NCBI RefSeq assembly: GCF_014648695.1
Contig: NZ_BMRP01000015.1
Coordinates: forward strand, 54,176 to 118,175
Reading direction: 5' to 3'
Origin: Streptomyces albospinus
GTDB lineage: Bacteria > Actinomycetota > Actinomycetes > Streptomycetales > Streptomycetaceae
DNA: 64,000 nt
Shown here in pieces: positions 24,148-31,979 of the stretch. A program made the translations under genes and the position numbers. The notes under the pieces were generated by a model that had not been told where the DNA came from, did not search any database, and saw only the letters and a program-made list of their open reading frames with translations. Position 1 is the first letter of the stretch, and each line of letters starts with the position of its first letter.

Positions 24148-25044
24148 TCATTGGGTGAAGTACAGAGCCCGGTGCCGCGGGTCGGCGGAGCAGACGTAGA
24201 TCCCGGCGTCCGCGACGTCGTCCACGCGGAAACCGGTTGCCTCCCGGGCGAGCGTGCACTCCTCCGTCCCCCACACCAGATGCCGTCCCGTCACGGTGCA
24301 CAGGTACGTATGCGGGTTCTCCGACACGAGCGGCAGGTCCTCGTAGGAGTCCACCTGGAGCAGGAGGACGAGAGGCGCCCTGCACTCGGGGCAGTCCAGG
24401 CTCTCGGGCATGTCGCTGGAGGCCCAGGACTTGCTGCCGCCGACCTTCCAGCCGCCCGTGAGGCTCTCCTGCCGGTAGCGGTCGTCGAGCTCCTCCGAGT
24501 TCTCCAGCTGCATCCGGAGCCCGGCGGGCAGTTCCTCCCGCCAGGGGTACTCGACGACCGGCTCCGGATGCACGGTGCACGGCCGGGGGACCTCGTCCCA
24601 CTCCGCGTCCCAGTGCTCCCAGGGATCAGGCTGCACCCCCGGCCCGTGCACGATGTCGCCGGAACGCCGCCAGAAGACCTGGCAGTGCTTGCCCGTGAAC
24701 TGCGGTTCCGGCAGGCCGTGCGTGTCGGGGCACCACACGATCTGCACCAGGTCGGTGTCCTCAGGGAAGGCGATCTCGGGGACGTCGGTGGCGTACAACT
24801 GGGCCACGGACACCATCGGCGTCGATCGTCCGCTCCCGTGGTCCGCGTCCGCGCAGTGCGGCCAGGGCTCGTCCACCGGCCAGAGCATCGGCCCGCCGAC
24901 GTGACTGTCCCGGATGCCGGGCTCGCCGCGGCGTGGGCGGAGCCCGACGACCGTGCGGGCGAGCGAGGCCAGCCCAGGCATGGCGGCCAGAAGACGGGCC
25001 AGGTCGTCCTCGCGCGCGTCGGGAATCTGCGTGGTGCCGGTCAC
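24148..25044 (-). CDS. DUF1963 (YwqG-like) protein
   Basis: A 298-residue soluble protein of the DUF1963 type: GGPMLWPVDEPWPHCA near residue 55, SVAQLYATDVPEIAFPEDTD, and VQIVWCPDTH followed by FTGKHCQVFWRR. The C-terminal third holds a CPEC pair (SLDCPECRAPLVLLLQVDSY). GTG 25044 is the likely start. Function of the family is unknown; some members act as immunity-like proteins. It is divergent from the glycosyltransferase. Confidence 0.8.
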   Translation of the reverse strand: MTGTTQIPDAREDDLARLLAAMPGLASLARTVVGLRPRRGEPGIRDSHVGGPMLWPVDEPWPHCADADHGSGRSTPMVSVAQLYATDVPEIAFPEDTDLVQIVWCPDTHGLPEPQFTGKHCQVFWRRSGDIVHGPGVQPDPWEHWDAEWDEVPRPCTVHPEPVVEYPWREELPAGLRMQLENSEELDDRYRQESLTGGWKVGGSKSWASSDMPESLDCPECRAPLVLLLQVDSYEDLPLVSENPHTYLCTVTGRHLVWGTEECTLAREATGFRVDDVADAGIYVCSADPRHRALYFTQ

Positions 25045-25405
25045 GCGTGCATTCTTGCAGGCACCTCTGACATTGATACGGGCCAAGCCCGGACAAGCCC
25101 GACGCCCACAGTGAGTTGACGTGGCGCCCCGTCCCGGAACCAGCTGTTTTCTGTCACCGAAGGTGGACCAGCACCGCACGGCACGCCTGATGAGACACGA
25201 CGTGTCGGGTGCCGAGTCGCCAGTGGGCGTCTTCGAGCCCTGGATGCGGAACAGCGGCCGGCGTGGGGTGCCTTCGCGCCCCACCGCACCGCGCCGGAGT
25301 GTCCCGGGCACCGCGCGCTGCGTTGCTCTGTTGCGCACCGCCGCGTTGCCAAGTTGCGCCCCCCAGCGTTTCCCTGCCGTAGACCTCTACTCAAGGAAGT
25401 CCGAT
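25045..25405. other. Divergent intergenic region before DUF1963 and the glycosyltransferase
   Basis: About 360 bp. It is open in the glycosyltransferase frame back to GTG 25121, but residues encoded before 25406 do not belong to that family. TTGCGC/TTGCCA-like elements repeat at about 25330-25360, possibly a promoter. No leader peptide like that at 13383 was recognised. Confidence 0.4.
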
Positions 25406-26596
25406 ATGCCCCGTCCTGCCCATATCGCCATGATCGGCACCCCTATGGTCGGCCATGTGCTGCCCAGCCTGGAGATCATCCGTGAGCTGGTGGCCCGCGG
25501 TCATCGCGTGACGTACGCCAACGCCGACCACGTCGCCGAACTGACTGCCCACACCGGCGCCGAGCTGGTCCGCTTGACCTCCACACTGCCGGTCGCCGAC
25601 AGCGACTGGCCGCAGGATCCCATCGCCGCCGCCTCCCTCTTCCTCGATGAGGCGATGGCGGTACTGCCACAGTTGCACGCCGCGTACGACGACGCCCCCG
25701 CCGACCTCTACCTCTACGACATCGGCGCGTACGCGGGCCGCGCGCTGGCCGAGGCGCAGGGCCGCGGCCTCGTCCAGCTGTCACCGATGTATGTGGCCTG
25801 GGAGGGTGCCCAGGAAGAGATCGGTGCGGCGTTTTCCGGGCTGCCCGGAGGTCCCACCCACCGAGCGCGGTTCGCCGCCTGGCTGTCCCGGTGCGGTGCG
25901 GTGACCACGAGCGTCGAGGAGTTCACAGGTCGGCCGCGGCGGGCGCTGGCCTTGATCCCGCGCGCCATGCAGCCATATGCGGACCGGGTCGACACCACGG
26001 CGGTGACGTTCGTCGGCCCGTGCTTCGGCGCCGGCGAGGAGCACGGCGGCTGGATGCGGCCGGCAGGTGCGGAGAAGGTGCTGATGGTGTCGCTGGGCGG
26101 CTCGGCGTACCCCAGGCAGCGGCAGATCTACCGGCAGTGTATGGCGGCCTTCGCGGATCTTCCGGGCTGGCATGTGGTGCTACAGGTCGACAGCAGCGAT
26201 CCGGCCCAGCTGGGGGAACGAATTCCTCCCAACTTCGAAGTGCGGCCGTGGGTACCGCCGTTGACGGTCCTTGAGCAGGTGGACATCTGGGTGACGCACA
26301 CCAGTATGGGCAGCTGCGGTGAGGGCCTGTACGCCGGTGTGCCGATGATCGCGGTACCGCACGGGACCGAGCAGTGCCTCAACGCCGACCGGCTCGTCGA
26401 ACTGGGTGTCGCCCGCCGGATCGACGCCGCGGACGTCACGGCGGCGGCACTGCGTACGGCCCTGATGGAACTCATCGGCGATCCACAGGTCGCCGCGCGC
26501 TCGGCATGGCTGTGGGCCGAGGTGCGCACCGAGGGAGGCACCCGCCGGGCCGTGGATCTGATCGAGGAGCAACTGGCAGAGGAGCGAGTGGGCTGA
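25406..26596 (+). CDS. Macrolide-type glycosyltransferase (GT1, MGT family)
   Basis: A 396-residue GT-B glycosyltransferase. The N-terminal acceptor domain starts IAMIGTPMVGHVLPSLEIIR with the catalytic His in VGH. The C-terminal donor domain shows VLMVSLGGSAYPRQRQIYRQ and the nucleotide-sugar motif HTSMGSCGEGLYAGVPMIAV ending PHGTEQ. This matches MGT/OleD-type enzymes that inactivate macrolides with UDP-glucose; other phenolic acceptors are possible. ATG 26596's upstream start at 25406 has AAGGAAG. A perfect 10-bp hairpin follows. No biosynthetic genes are beside it, so a detoxifying role is more likely than biosynthesis. Confidence 0.85.
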   Translation: MPRPAHIAMIGTPMVGHVLPSLEIIRELVARGHRVTYANADHVAELTAHTGAELVRLTSTLPVADSDWPQDPIAAASLFLDEAMAVLPQLHAAYDDAPADLYLYDIGAYAGRALAEAQGRGLVQLSPMYVAWEGAQEEIGAAFSGLPGGPTHRARFAAWLSRCGAVTTSVEEFTGRPRRALALIPRAMQPYADRVDTTAVTFVGPCFGAGEEHGGWMRPAGAEKVLMVSLGGSAYPRQRQIYRQCMAAFADLPGWHVVLQVDSSDPAQLGERIPPNFEVRPWVPPLTVLEQVDIWVTHTSMGSCGEGLYAGVPMIAVPHGTEQCLNADRLVELGVARRIDAADVTAAALRTALMELIGDPQVAARSAWLWAEVRTEGGTRRAVDLIEEQLAEERVG

Positions 26597-26670
26597 TAAT
26601 GCGGGGCCGGCCGACCAAGGAGGCGCTCTCGCCGGAGCACGGACGCCCCATCCCACAGCGATCATTGGTC

Positions 26671-26715
26671 GGGAAACCGGAGACCAGCAATGGCCGGCAA
26701 TGGTCTCCGGCTCCC
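26671..26715. terminator. Terminator hairpin after the glycosyltransferase
   Basis: CCGGAGACCA (26677-26686) and TGGTCTCCGG (26701-26710) form a perfect 10-bp stem around a 14-base loop, 80 bases after the stop codon at 26596. GGGA and TCCCC flanks can extend pairing. Confidence 0.65.
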
Positions 26716-26927
26716 CGGCCACAACCACGGTGACCGAGCGTTTCGGTCGGCCGGTCGAGCGTGTGACGAGCAGCGCAGCGCCGGGCGCCCAGGCGTGTCC
26801 GAGGATCAGGCCGCCCGGATACGGCAAGGACCAGTGGCCTCCGGCTGCCGGTCGATCTCCTTGTCTGCTTGCTCGAAGCTGGAAGAGGCTGGTGTCCTTT
26901 CGGTGGGGAACGGCGGGGAGACGAACG

Positions 26928-27786
26928 TTGACCACGATGAGAAGCAGCCCCGTCCGGGGCACGGACGGACCGCCGTCACCCCCGTCGAGGGCCGGACGGA
27001 ACCGACTGGTGGGTGCGGCGCTGATCGTTCTGTCCCCAACCTCCGCGCTGGCCTGCCATTTCGTCTTCACCACCTGGCTGCCCACGGATCGCGCCCTGTA
27101 CCAGGAGTACAAGGCGGCCGAGGCGTGCCCCGCCCGCAAGGTGATGCCGAGGTCGGAGGACTGCCTGCGGAAGGTCGACTTCACCGTCGAGGGCACCCGG
27201 AATACCGCCAAGGACCTACGAGCGACCCTGCTCGGCCCGGCACCCTTCCCGAGGATGGCCGTGCCGTTCGGCGACCAGGGGCCGGTGCTGAGTGGGCTTC
27301 AGCGGGGGGGACCGGGTCACCGGTACCGTGTGGCGCGGCGTCGTCGTGGTGGTCGCCCAGGGGGACTTCCGGCAGAGTTCCGCCGACGCGCCTCGCGACG
27401 AACCCCAGATGGCAGCCGCCGTCGGCACGTTCGCGGGGCTGCTGGCGGCGTTGGCGCTGATGTTCGGTGCGGTGCATCCGGCCAGGCCGCGCGATCCCGG
27501 ATTCTTCACCCGGCGCCCGTACGGCAAGTGGCTGGTCGTCGTCATGGGGGCCGCCTGTGCCGTTGTGGGTCTGTCCGCCGTGTGGGCGGGCCTCCCGTGG
27601 TTGCTCGTGCCCACGCTCTGCGGGGCGGTCGTCGCGGTTTCGGCGTGGTTCCTCCACCGCGACCTGCGGCTCGGACGAGTCGGCCGGACCCGACCGGCCG
27701 CGAACGCCGGCGACCGCCACGCCTTCCGCGCACTCTCCAGGCTGCGGGAGCGTACCGCTGCCGCAGCAGACACCGGCGACGACTGA
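26928..27786 (+). pseudogene. Membrane protein gene with frameshift
   Basis: From TTG 26928 (GGGGAG seven bases upstream) one frame gives a membrane helix (LVGAALIVLSPTSALACHFV) and a soluble loop ending FPRMAVPFGDQGPVL. Near 27290-27300 the frame must shift by one base to continue GFSGGDRVTGTVWRGVVVVV, then three membrane helices (FAGLLAALALMFGAV, WLVVVMGAACAVVGLSAVW, LLVPTLCGAVVAVSAWFL) to TGA at 27786. Removing one A near 27291 restores a single protein, and a run of seven Gs lies nearby. It may be a real inactivation or a sequence error. The 330 bp before it hold the hairpin but no gene. Confidence 0.65.
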
Positions 27787-27882
27787 CGAGGGAGGCCGAA
27801 TGGGCCGGTGACGCGGACGGGGGCCGCGCTCCGCCTCCTTCGCGTTCCGCCCGTCGTGCGCACAGGGCGCTGCTCGCGGCCG

Positions 27883-27888
27883 TAAGGT
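27883..27888 (+). promoter_or_regulatory. -10 box of leaderless carbonic anhydrase gene
   Basis: TAAGGT lies with six bases between it and ATG 27895, so transcription should start at the start codon. No Shine-Dalgarno is present, in agreement. Confidence 0.55.
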
Positions 27889-27894
27889 GCGGCC

Positions 27895-28533
27895 ATGGCC
27901 GAGACGACCTCCCCCACCCCCCGCGAAGCCTTCGCGCGGCTCCTCGAAGGCAACCAGCGCTTTGTCGCCGGTACGGCCGAGCACCCCAACCAGGACGCCA
28001 CCCGTCGCGCCGAGGTCGCGCTGGCCCAGCGCCCCTTCGTCGTCCTGTTCGGCTGCTCGGACTCGCGGCTGGCCGCCGAGATCATCTTCGATCGCGGTCT
28101 GGGCGACCTGTTCGTGGTCCGCACCGCCGGCCATGTCGTGGGCGCCGAGGTACTGGGCAGCATCGAATACGGGGTCGAGTTGCTCGACTGTCCGCTGGTC
28201 GTGGTCCTCGGCCACGACTCGTGCGGTGCGGTCGGTGCCGCCTGTGCCGCACTGGAGGACGGTACGACGCCGGCCGGCTACATCCGGGACGTCGTCGAAC
28301 GCGTCACCCCCGGTGTGCTGGCGGCACGGTCGGCCGGGCATGTGCAGGGCGACGAGATCGTCGCCGAACACATGCGGCACACGGTCGACTTGCTTCTGGA
28401 CCGCTCCCGGCTGCTCGCGCGGCGGGTGGCAGCAGGCCGGGCCGCCGTGGTGGGCCTGTGCTACCGGCTGGCCGACGGCAGCGCACAACTCGTCGTGTCC
28501 CGCGGCCTCGACACCCCCGCCGGCCCGGCCTGA
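27895..28533 (+). CDS. Beta-class carbonic anhydrase
   Basis: A 212-residue beta carbonic anhydrase that interconverts CO2 and bicarbonate in the cytosol. Zinc ligands are Cys in FGCSDSRLAAEIIFD, then His and Cys in GHDSCGAVGAA; the Asp-Arg dyad is in CSDSR. FVVRTAGHVVG and SIEYGVELL are also typical. ATG 27895 appears to be leaderless. It opens the stress-type region of the window and stands alone on the plus strand. Confidence 0.93.
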   Translation: MAETTSPTPREAFARLLEGNQRFVAGTAEHPNQDATRRAEVALAQRPFVVLFGCSDSRLAAEIIFDRGLGDLFVVRTAGHVVGAEVLGSIEYGVELLDCPLVVVLGHDSCGAVGAACAALEDGTTPAGYIRDVVERVTPGVLAARSAGHVQGDEIVAEHMRHTVDLLLDRSRLLARRVAAGRAAVVGLCYRLADGSAQLVVSRGLDTPAGPA

Positions 28534-28569
28534 TCCCCCGTGCTCCCCTGGCCACGCCGGTCGGCCGCG

Positions 28570-28806
28570 TTATCGCGCGCTTCCCTTCGCCTCGGCCGAG
28601 TACGCGGGAGTCATGGCGAAGTGGCAGGTCAGACAGGTGAGTTCGCGGGCCGGCCGGGACAGCGTCGACTGGCCGACGCCGGCCAGGTGATGGCCGGGTT
28701 CCAGGGCGACATGGCAATGCCGCATGCAGACGCCGACACCGCAGTGGTGGCACACCCCCACGGCATCGACGATCTCCTCGGCCCACGCGCAGTCGAAGCA
28801 CTTCAT
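28570..28806 (-). CDS. DUF2180 zinc-finger-like small protein
   Basis: A 78-residue protein starting MKCFDCAWAEEIVDAVGVCH at ATG 28806. Cys/His pairs (CFDC, CHHCGVGVCMRHCH, CLTCHFA) suggest one or two zinc sites. This is the DUF2180 pattern, common beside SPW and DUF3040 genes in Streptomyces stress regions. An upstream in-frame ATG at 28836 lacks family support. Function unknown. Confidence 0.8.
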   Translation of the reverse strand: MKCFDCAWAEEIVDAVGVCHHCGVGVCMRHCHVALEPGHHLAGVGQSTLSRPARELTCLTCHFAMTPAYSAEAKGSAR

Positions 28807-28881
28807 GGGACTCACCCACCTCCCGCGCACCTGCACGGACCCTTCTCTTGCAGTGGAACTGTTGCGTGCGGCGATGGTTGC

Positions 28882-29745
28882 TCACGCAGGGGGCACGTCC
28901 TGCCGCCGGCTGGCCGAGCCGACGCGCCATCCGCCGCGCCCGGTGCGGCGCCGCGCCATGACCCACGGCGCTCCGCATGCGATCGCCATGGCTCCGGCCG
29001 CGCACAGCGCCGCCGTGCTCTGCGCCAGGCAGCCGACGGTGAGCAGCACCACGCTCACCGCCACCGCCGTACAGGCCAGCACCGCGACGGCCCGGCGACG
29101 CAACGCGAGGGCCGGCCGCCGACGCCTCCGGAGGGCATCTCCGAAGGTGCCGAGCAGCAGGGCGAGGTCAGGGTCCTCCGCCAGGAAGCCCTGCTCGATC
29201 TCGGCGAGGACCCTTCGGTCACGCATGGGCAGCGTCATGGTCGCCTCCTCCCGGAGCGCGCGTCGCCTTCCGGCCGGAGACCAGGCGTCCGGCTTCTGCC
29301 TGCGCCCCGCACCCATCGCCAGGCGCGTGGCCGCCAGTCCGAGGGCCGAGGTCACGGCGCCGATCAAGACGTTGTTCCCGATCGGTCCGGCGCTCGCACG
29401 GTGTCCGGCGGTCACGACCCAGGGGGAGATGACCAGCCAGCCGCCGATCACCGCGCAGGTCCAGGTCAGCTGGTACATGCGCTCCGGTGCCCGGGTCAGC
29501 CCGAGGCCGATCGCGGTCAGCACCAGGCCGATGACGAGGTTGTTCACCGTCAGTTCGGGACGCGTCGCGTGGAAGTGCACCACCCACGGCGAGATCGCCG
29601 CGTACATCCCGGTGAGGAGCACGATCCCGTCGAGGGCGGCGGCTTGGCGTCCGGAGACCGGCCGAGCGTAGCGCTCCCGCATCTCGGCGACGTCGGGATG
29701 GCTGGTGATGTCCGTGGTGTGGCGAGAGAGGTCCGACATTCGCAT
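28882..29745 (-). CDS. SPW-repeat membrane protein fused in frame to DUF3040
   Basis: A 287-residue protein. Residues about 35-130 carry two SPW repeats with four membrane helices (YAAISPWVVHF and LVISPWVVTAG). From residue 170 the sequence MTLPMRDRRVLAEIEQGFLA starts a complete DUF3040 protein with two more membrane helices. ATG 29238, the start of that part, has its own GGAGGAGG site five to six bases upstream, so two products are likely: the fusion and a free DUF3040 protein. These families are usually separate genes. The start ATG 29745 has GAGGGG five bases upstream; ATG 29739 is an alternative. Confidence 0.8.
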   Translation of the reverse strand: MRMSDLSRHTTDITSHPDVAEMRERYARPVSGRQAAALDGIVLLTGMYAAISPWVVHFHATRPELTVNNLVIGLVLTAIGLGLTRAPERMYQLTWTCAVIGGWLVISPWVVTAGHRASAGPIGNNVLIGAVTSALGLAATRLAMGAGRRQKPDAWSPAGRRRALREEATMTLPMRDRRVLAEIEQGFLAEDPDLALLLGTFGDALRRRRRPALALRRRAVAVLACTAVAVSVVLLTVGCLAQSTAALCAAGAMAIACGAPWVMARRRTGRGGWRVGSASRRQDVPPA

Positions 29746-29786
29746 CGCTTCCCCTCGCATGCCTCGATCGACCTCACCTCCAGAAT

Positions 29787-29807
29787 ATCATTGCACTCTG
29801 CAATGAT
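29787..29807. promoter_or_regulatory. AT-rich perfect dyad operator
   Basis: ATCATTGCA-CTC-TGCAATGAT is a perfect 9-3-9 dyad, strikingly AT-rich for this genome. It lies just upstream of the SPW gene (start 29745) and after the DoxX stop (29828) on the same strand. It probably binds a dimeric repressor that controls the SPW gene. Confidence 0.75.
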
Positions 29808-29827
29808 TCAGGTGCGCGAGGCTGCGG

Positions 29828-30373
29828 TCACAGGCTCAGGGCGATGGCTGAGCCGACGCCGCCGAGGACGAGGGCCAAGGCCCCCGCACGCCAGCCACCG
29901 TTGCGCCACGGGAAGAACCGGTCGAGGGAGAGGGCGCCGGGCCCGATGAGGGTCACGCCGAGCACGACCAGGGTGATGACCATGGGGTATTCGATGCCGT
30001 CTTCGGTCGACCACAGGCCGTGCGGCGAGGTGACCACCATCGCATTGATCATTACGCCGACGAGCGCGGCGGCAGCCAAGGGCGTCAGGAGCCCCACGGC
30101 CACCCCCAGGCCGCCGAGGAACTCGGAGGCGCCGGCGACGCCGGCGAAGATGGCGCCAGGGTGGTACCCCAGTGCCTCGAAATCCCTGCCGGTGGCCTGG
30201 ATCCCGTGGCCGCCGAACAGGCCGAACAGTTTCTGGGCGCCGTGGGCGGCCATCAGCAGGCCGACGGGCAGTCGCATCAGCAGCACGCCCACGTCCGCGG
30301 GGCGCACGGCCGGCGGTGAGGGGCCTGTCGCTGCGGTGGCATGGCGTGCCGTGGGGGTGGTTGCTCGTTCCAT
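29828..30373 (-). CDS. DoxX family membrane protein
   Basis: A 181-residue protein with four membrane helices. The DoxX motifs are LLMRLPVGLLMAAHGAQKLF, GHGIQATGRDFEALGYHPG and GASEFLGGLGVAVGLLTPLA. DoxX proteins are linked to thiosulfate:quinone oxidation and redox stress. ATG 30373 has AGGTG upstream. It lies 83 bp before the SPW gene on the same strand, with the dyad operator between them. Confidence 0.88.
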   Translation of the reverse strand: MERATTPTARHATAATGPSPPAVRPADVGVLLMRLPVGLLMAAHGAQKLFGLFGGHGIQATGRDFEALGYHPGAIFAGVAGASEFLGGLGVAVGLLTPLAAAALVGVMINAMVVTSPHGLWSTEDGIEYPMVITLVVLGVTLIGPGALSLDRFFPWRNGGWRAGALALVLGGVGSAIALSL

Positions 30374-30603
30374 AGCGGGTTCACCTGCACTTCGGCGACG
30401 CCCGTTGGCGAACGTCGCGATCGGACGGGCGCCGGTGAGATATGGGGTACGCAACGGATGATGCGTACGCGGCGGGGATCAGACGGGCCCGCGGTCCTGT
30501 GAAGTGGTGTGGCCTCCGGCCCGGTCCCCCATACCTTCGATACTTCTCCTTCTGGCGGGAGAGGTCCAGGGGGTAGCGGAAAATTCCGCTGGCGTTTTTC
30601 GGG

Positions 30604-31359
30604 CTACCGCTGTCTTTCGGGCCGGCGGTCACAGGCCGCTTCGACGCCGTCGCCTCCGGTGGCCGATGTGCGGGCGCGCAGCTCGACGCAGCACCGGCCG
30701 GAGTGCGGGGCGAGGACGGCGTCGGTGGCGTCGCTGCCCAGGCCCTGGAGATAACCGGCCAGGAAGGCCTGGTTGATGTCGCAGACCACCTCGGGAGCCT
30801 TGGCGGCCAGCGGGTGGAACGGGCAGTTGCGCAGCAGAACCAGAGTGGGGGTGCTGCGTTCGGGCTCGAACCCGAACCCGTCGAGCGTCTCGATGGCGAG
30901 GCTGAGGCCGCGCTCGGCACCCAGCCGGCCGGGACGTGTCCGGAGGCGTTCGGCGGCACCTATGTTCCTGCCCCGTTCGCCGGCCACGCGCACCGCCGCG
31001 TCGTGCGCCGACTCACCGGGGGCCTCGCTGCGCACGGCCTCGGCGAGCAGGTCCGCCAGCAGTTGGAAGCGGCGTTCGGGGACGCTGACCTCGATCGCTT
31101 CGGCGGCGGGTTCGTAGAGCTTCGGGTGCCGGCCGACCTTGCGGATGCCGGACGGTGAGGCGTAGTGGGCCCGCAGCAGTCCGGCCGCCACGAGTTTGTC
31201 GAGGTGGAACGCCGCCAACTTGCGGGAGATGCCCACCCTGGCGGCCACTTCCTCACGGGTGAGCGGGCGGTGTTCGCGCCGGATGACGTCGAACATGCGC
31301 CGCCGCAGCTCGTCGCCCAGGACGGCCAGCGCGGTCAGTGAAGCGTCGTCAAGTCCCAC
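30604..31359 (-). CDS. SufR/ArsR-like winged-helix regulator with Cys-rich C-terminus
   Basis: A 251-residue regulator. The N-terminal winged helix reads LGDELRRRMFDVIRREHRPL then REEVAARVGISRKLAAFHLD. The C-terminus carries a Cys set (LLRNCPFHPL, EVVCDINQAFLAGYLQGLG, GRCCVELRA) like SufR-type regulators that hold an Fe-S cluster. The start is GTG 31359; TACCGT lies six bases before it, so it is probably leaderless. It may sense redox or iron and could act on the nearby AT-rich dyads (29787, 31441), which is inference. Confidence 0.78.
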   Translation of the reverse strand: MGLDDASLTALAVLGDELRRRMFDVIRREHRPLTREEVAARVGISRKLAAFHLDKLVAAGLLRAHYASPSGIRKVGRHPKLYEPAAEAIEVSVPERRFQLLADLLAEAVRSEAPGESAHDAAVRVAGERGRNIGAAERLRTRPGRLGAERGLSLAIETLDGFGFEPERSTPTLVLLRNCPFHPLAAKAPEVVCDINQAFLAGYLQGLGSDATDAVLAPHSGRCCVELRARTSATGGDGVEAACDRRPERQR

Positions 31360-31440
31360 ACAGGAACGGTATCGCACAGATGCGTGGGCGTAACTCCTTC
31401 CCAGGTGGGCGCGACAGGTTCCCTTGACCTGCTCGCGAAA

Positions 31441-31464
31441 TTTCACCAACAATATTTGGTGAAA
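31441..31464. promoter_or_regulatory. AT-rich perfect dyad operator before DUF2231
   Basis: TTTCACCAA-caatat-TTGGTGAAA is a perfect 9-6-9 dyad between the divergent Fe-S-type regulator (start 31359) and the DUF2231 gene (start 31483). Its position fits an operator for one or both. Confidence 0.75.
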
Positions 31465-31482
31465 CAGCTCAGGGAGGCCGCC

Positions 31483-31836
31483 ATGGCTGCGATGCTCGCC
31501 GACGGACAGCGACAGGCGAAGCGGCCGGTCAGCGCGCTGCTGACCGGCCCGTACGGGCACCCCTTCCACCCGATCCTGATCACGGTGCCGATCGGGGCAT
31601 GGGCGGCGAGCCCGGTCTCCGACATCGCATCCCGCATCACCTCCCATCCCGGCTTCCTGGGCCCGGCGGCGATGTGGCCGATCGCGCTCGGCGTCGTCGG
31701 CGCCCTGGCAGCCGCGGCCGTCGGGTTCCTGGACCTGTGCGCCATCCCCGCCGCCACCCCGGCCTTCCGGACCGGCCTGCTGCACATGGCCCTGAATCTG
31801 GTCGTGACCGGCGCCTACGCCGGCAACTTCGCGTGA
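31483..31836 (+). CDS. DUF2231 membrane protein, probably truncated by frameshift
   Basis: A 117-residue protein from ATG 31483 (GGGAGG upstream). It matches DUF2231: GPYGHPFHPILITVPIGAWA, then MWPIALGVVGALAAAAVGFL and HMALNLVVTGAYAGNFA. Family members normally continue after this with another helix pair. In the next frame the sequence reads RPAQHRVSGPVGAGMLALAT to a TGA near 31953, as if the gene were frameshifted near 31832. It is divergent from the SufR-like regulator. Confidence 0.7.
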   Translation: MAAMLADGQRQAKRPVSALLTGPYGHPFHPILITVPIGAWAASPVSDIASRITSHPGFLGPAAMWPIALGVVGALAAAAVGFLDLCAIPAATPAFRTGLLHMALNLVVTGAYAGNFA

Positions 31837-31979
31837 CGCCCTGCGCAGCACAGGGTCAGCGGCCCGGTGGGGGCCGGGATGCTCGCACTCGCCACCCGGC
31901 TGAACACGTTGACGACCTCGGCGCTGCCGGCCGAACCCGTGGCGCTCGGCTGGTGACGAGCACGGTCCGGGTGTCGGCC

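Noticed and set aside
26597..26927. Minus-strand protein-like frame (WSLPYPGGLILGHAWAPGAA region) before the frameshifted membrane gene
   Set aside because: It is open and partly hydrophobic but has no start, ribosome site or recognisable family, and it crosses the terminator hairpin.
30575..30600. AGCGGAA-AA-TTCCGCT with a following T run as a plus-strand terminator
   Set aside because: The loop is only two bases and no plus-strand gene ends there; it may be an operator of the DoxX side instead, but evidence is thin.
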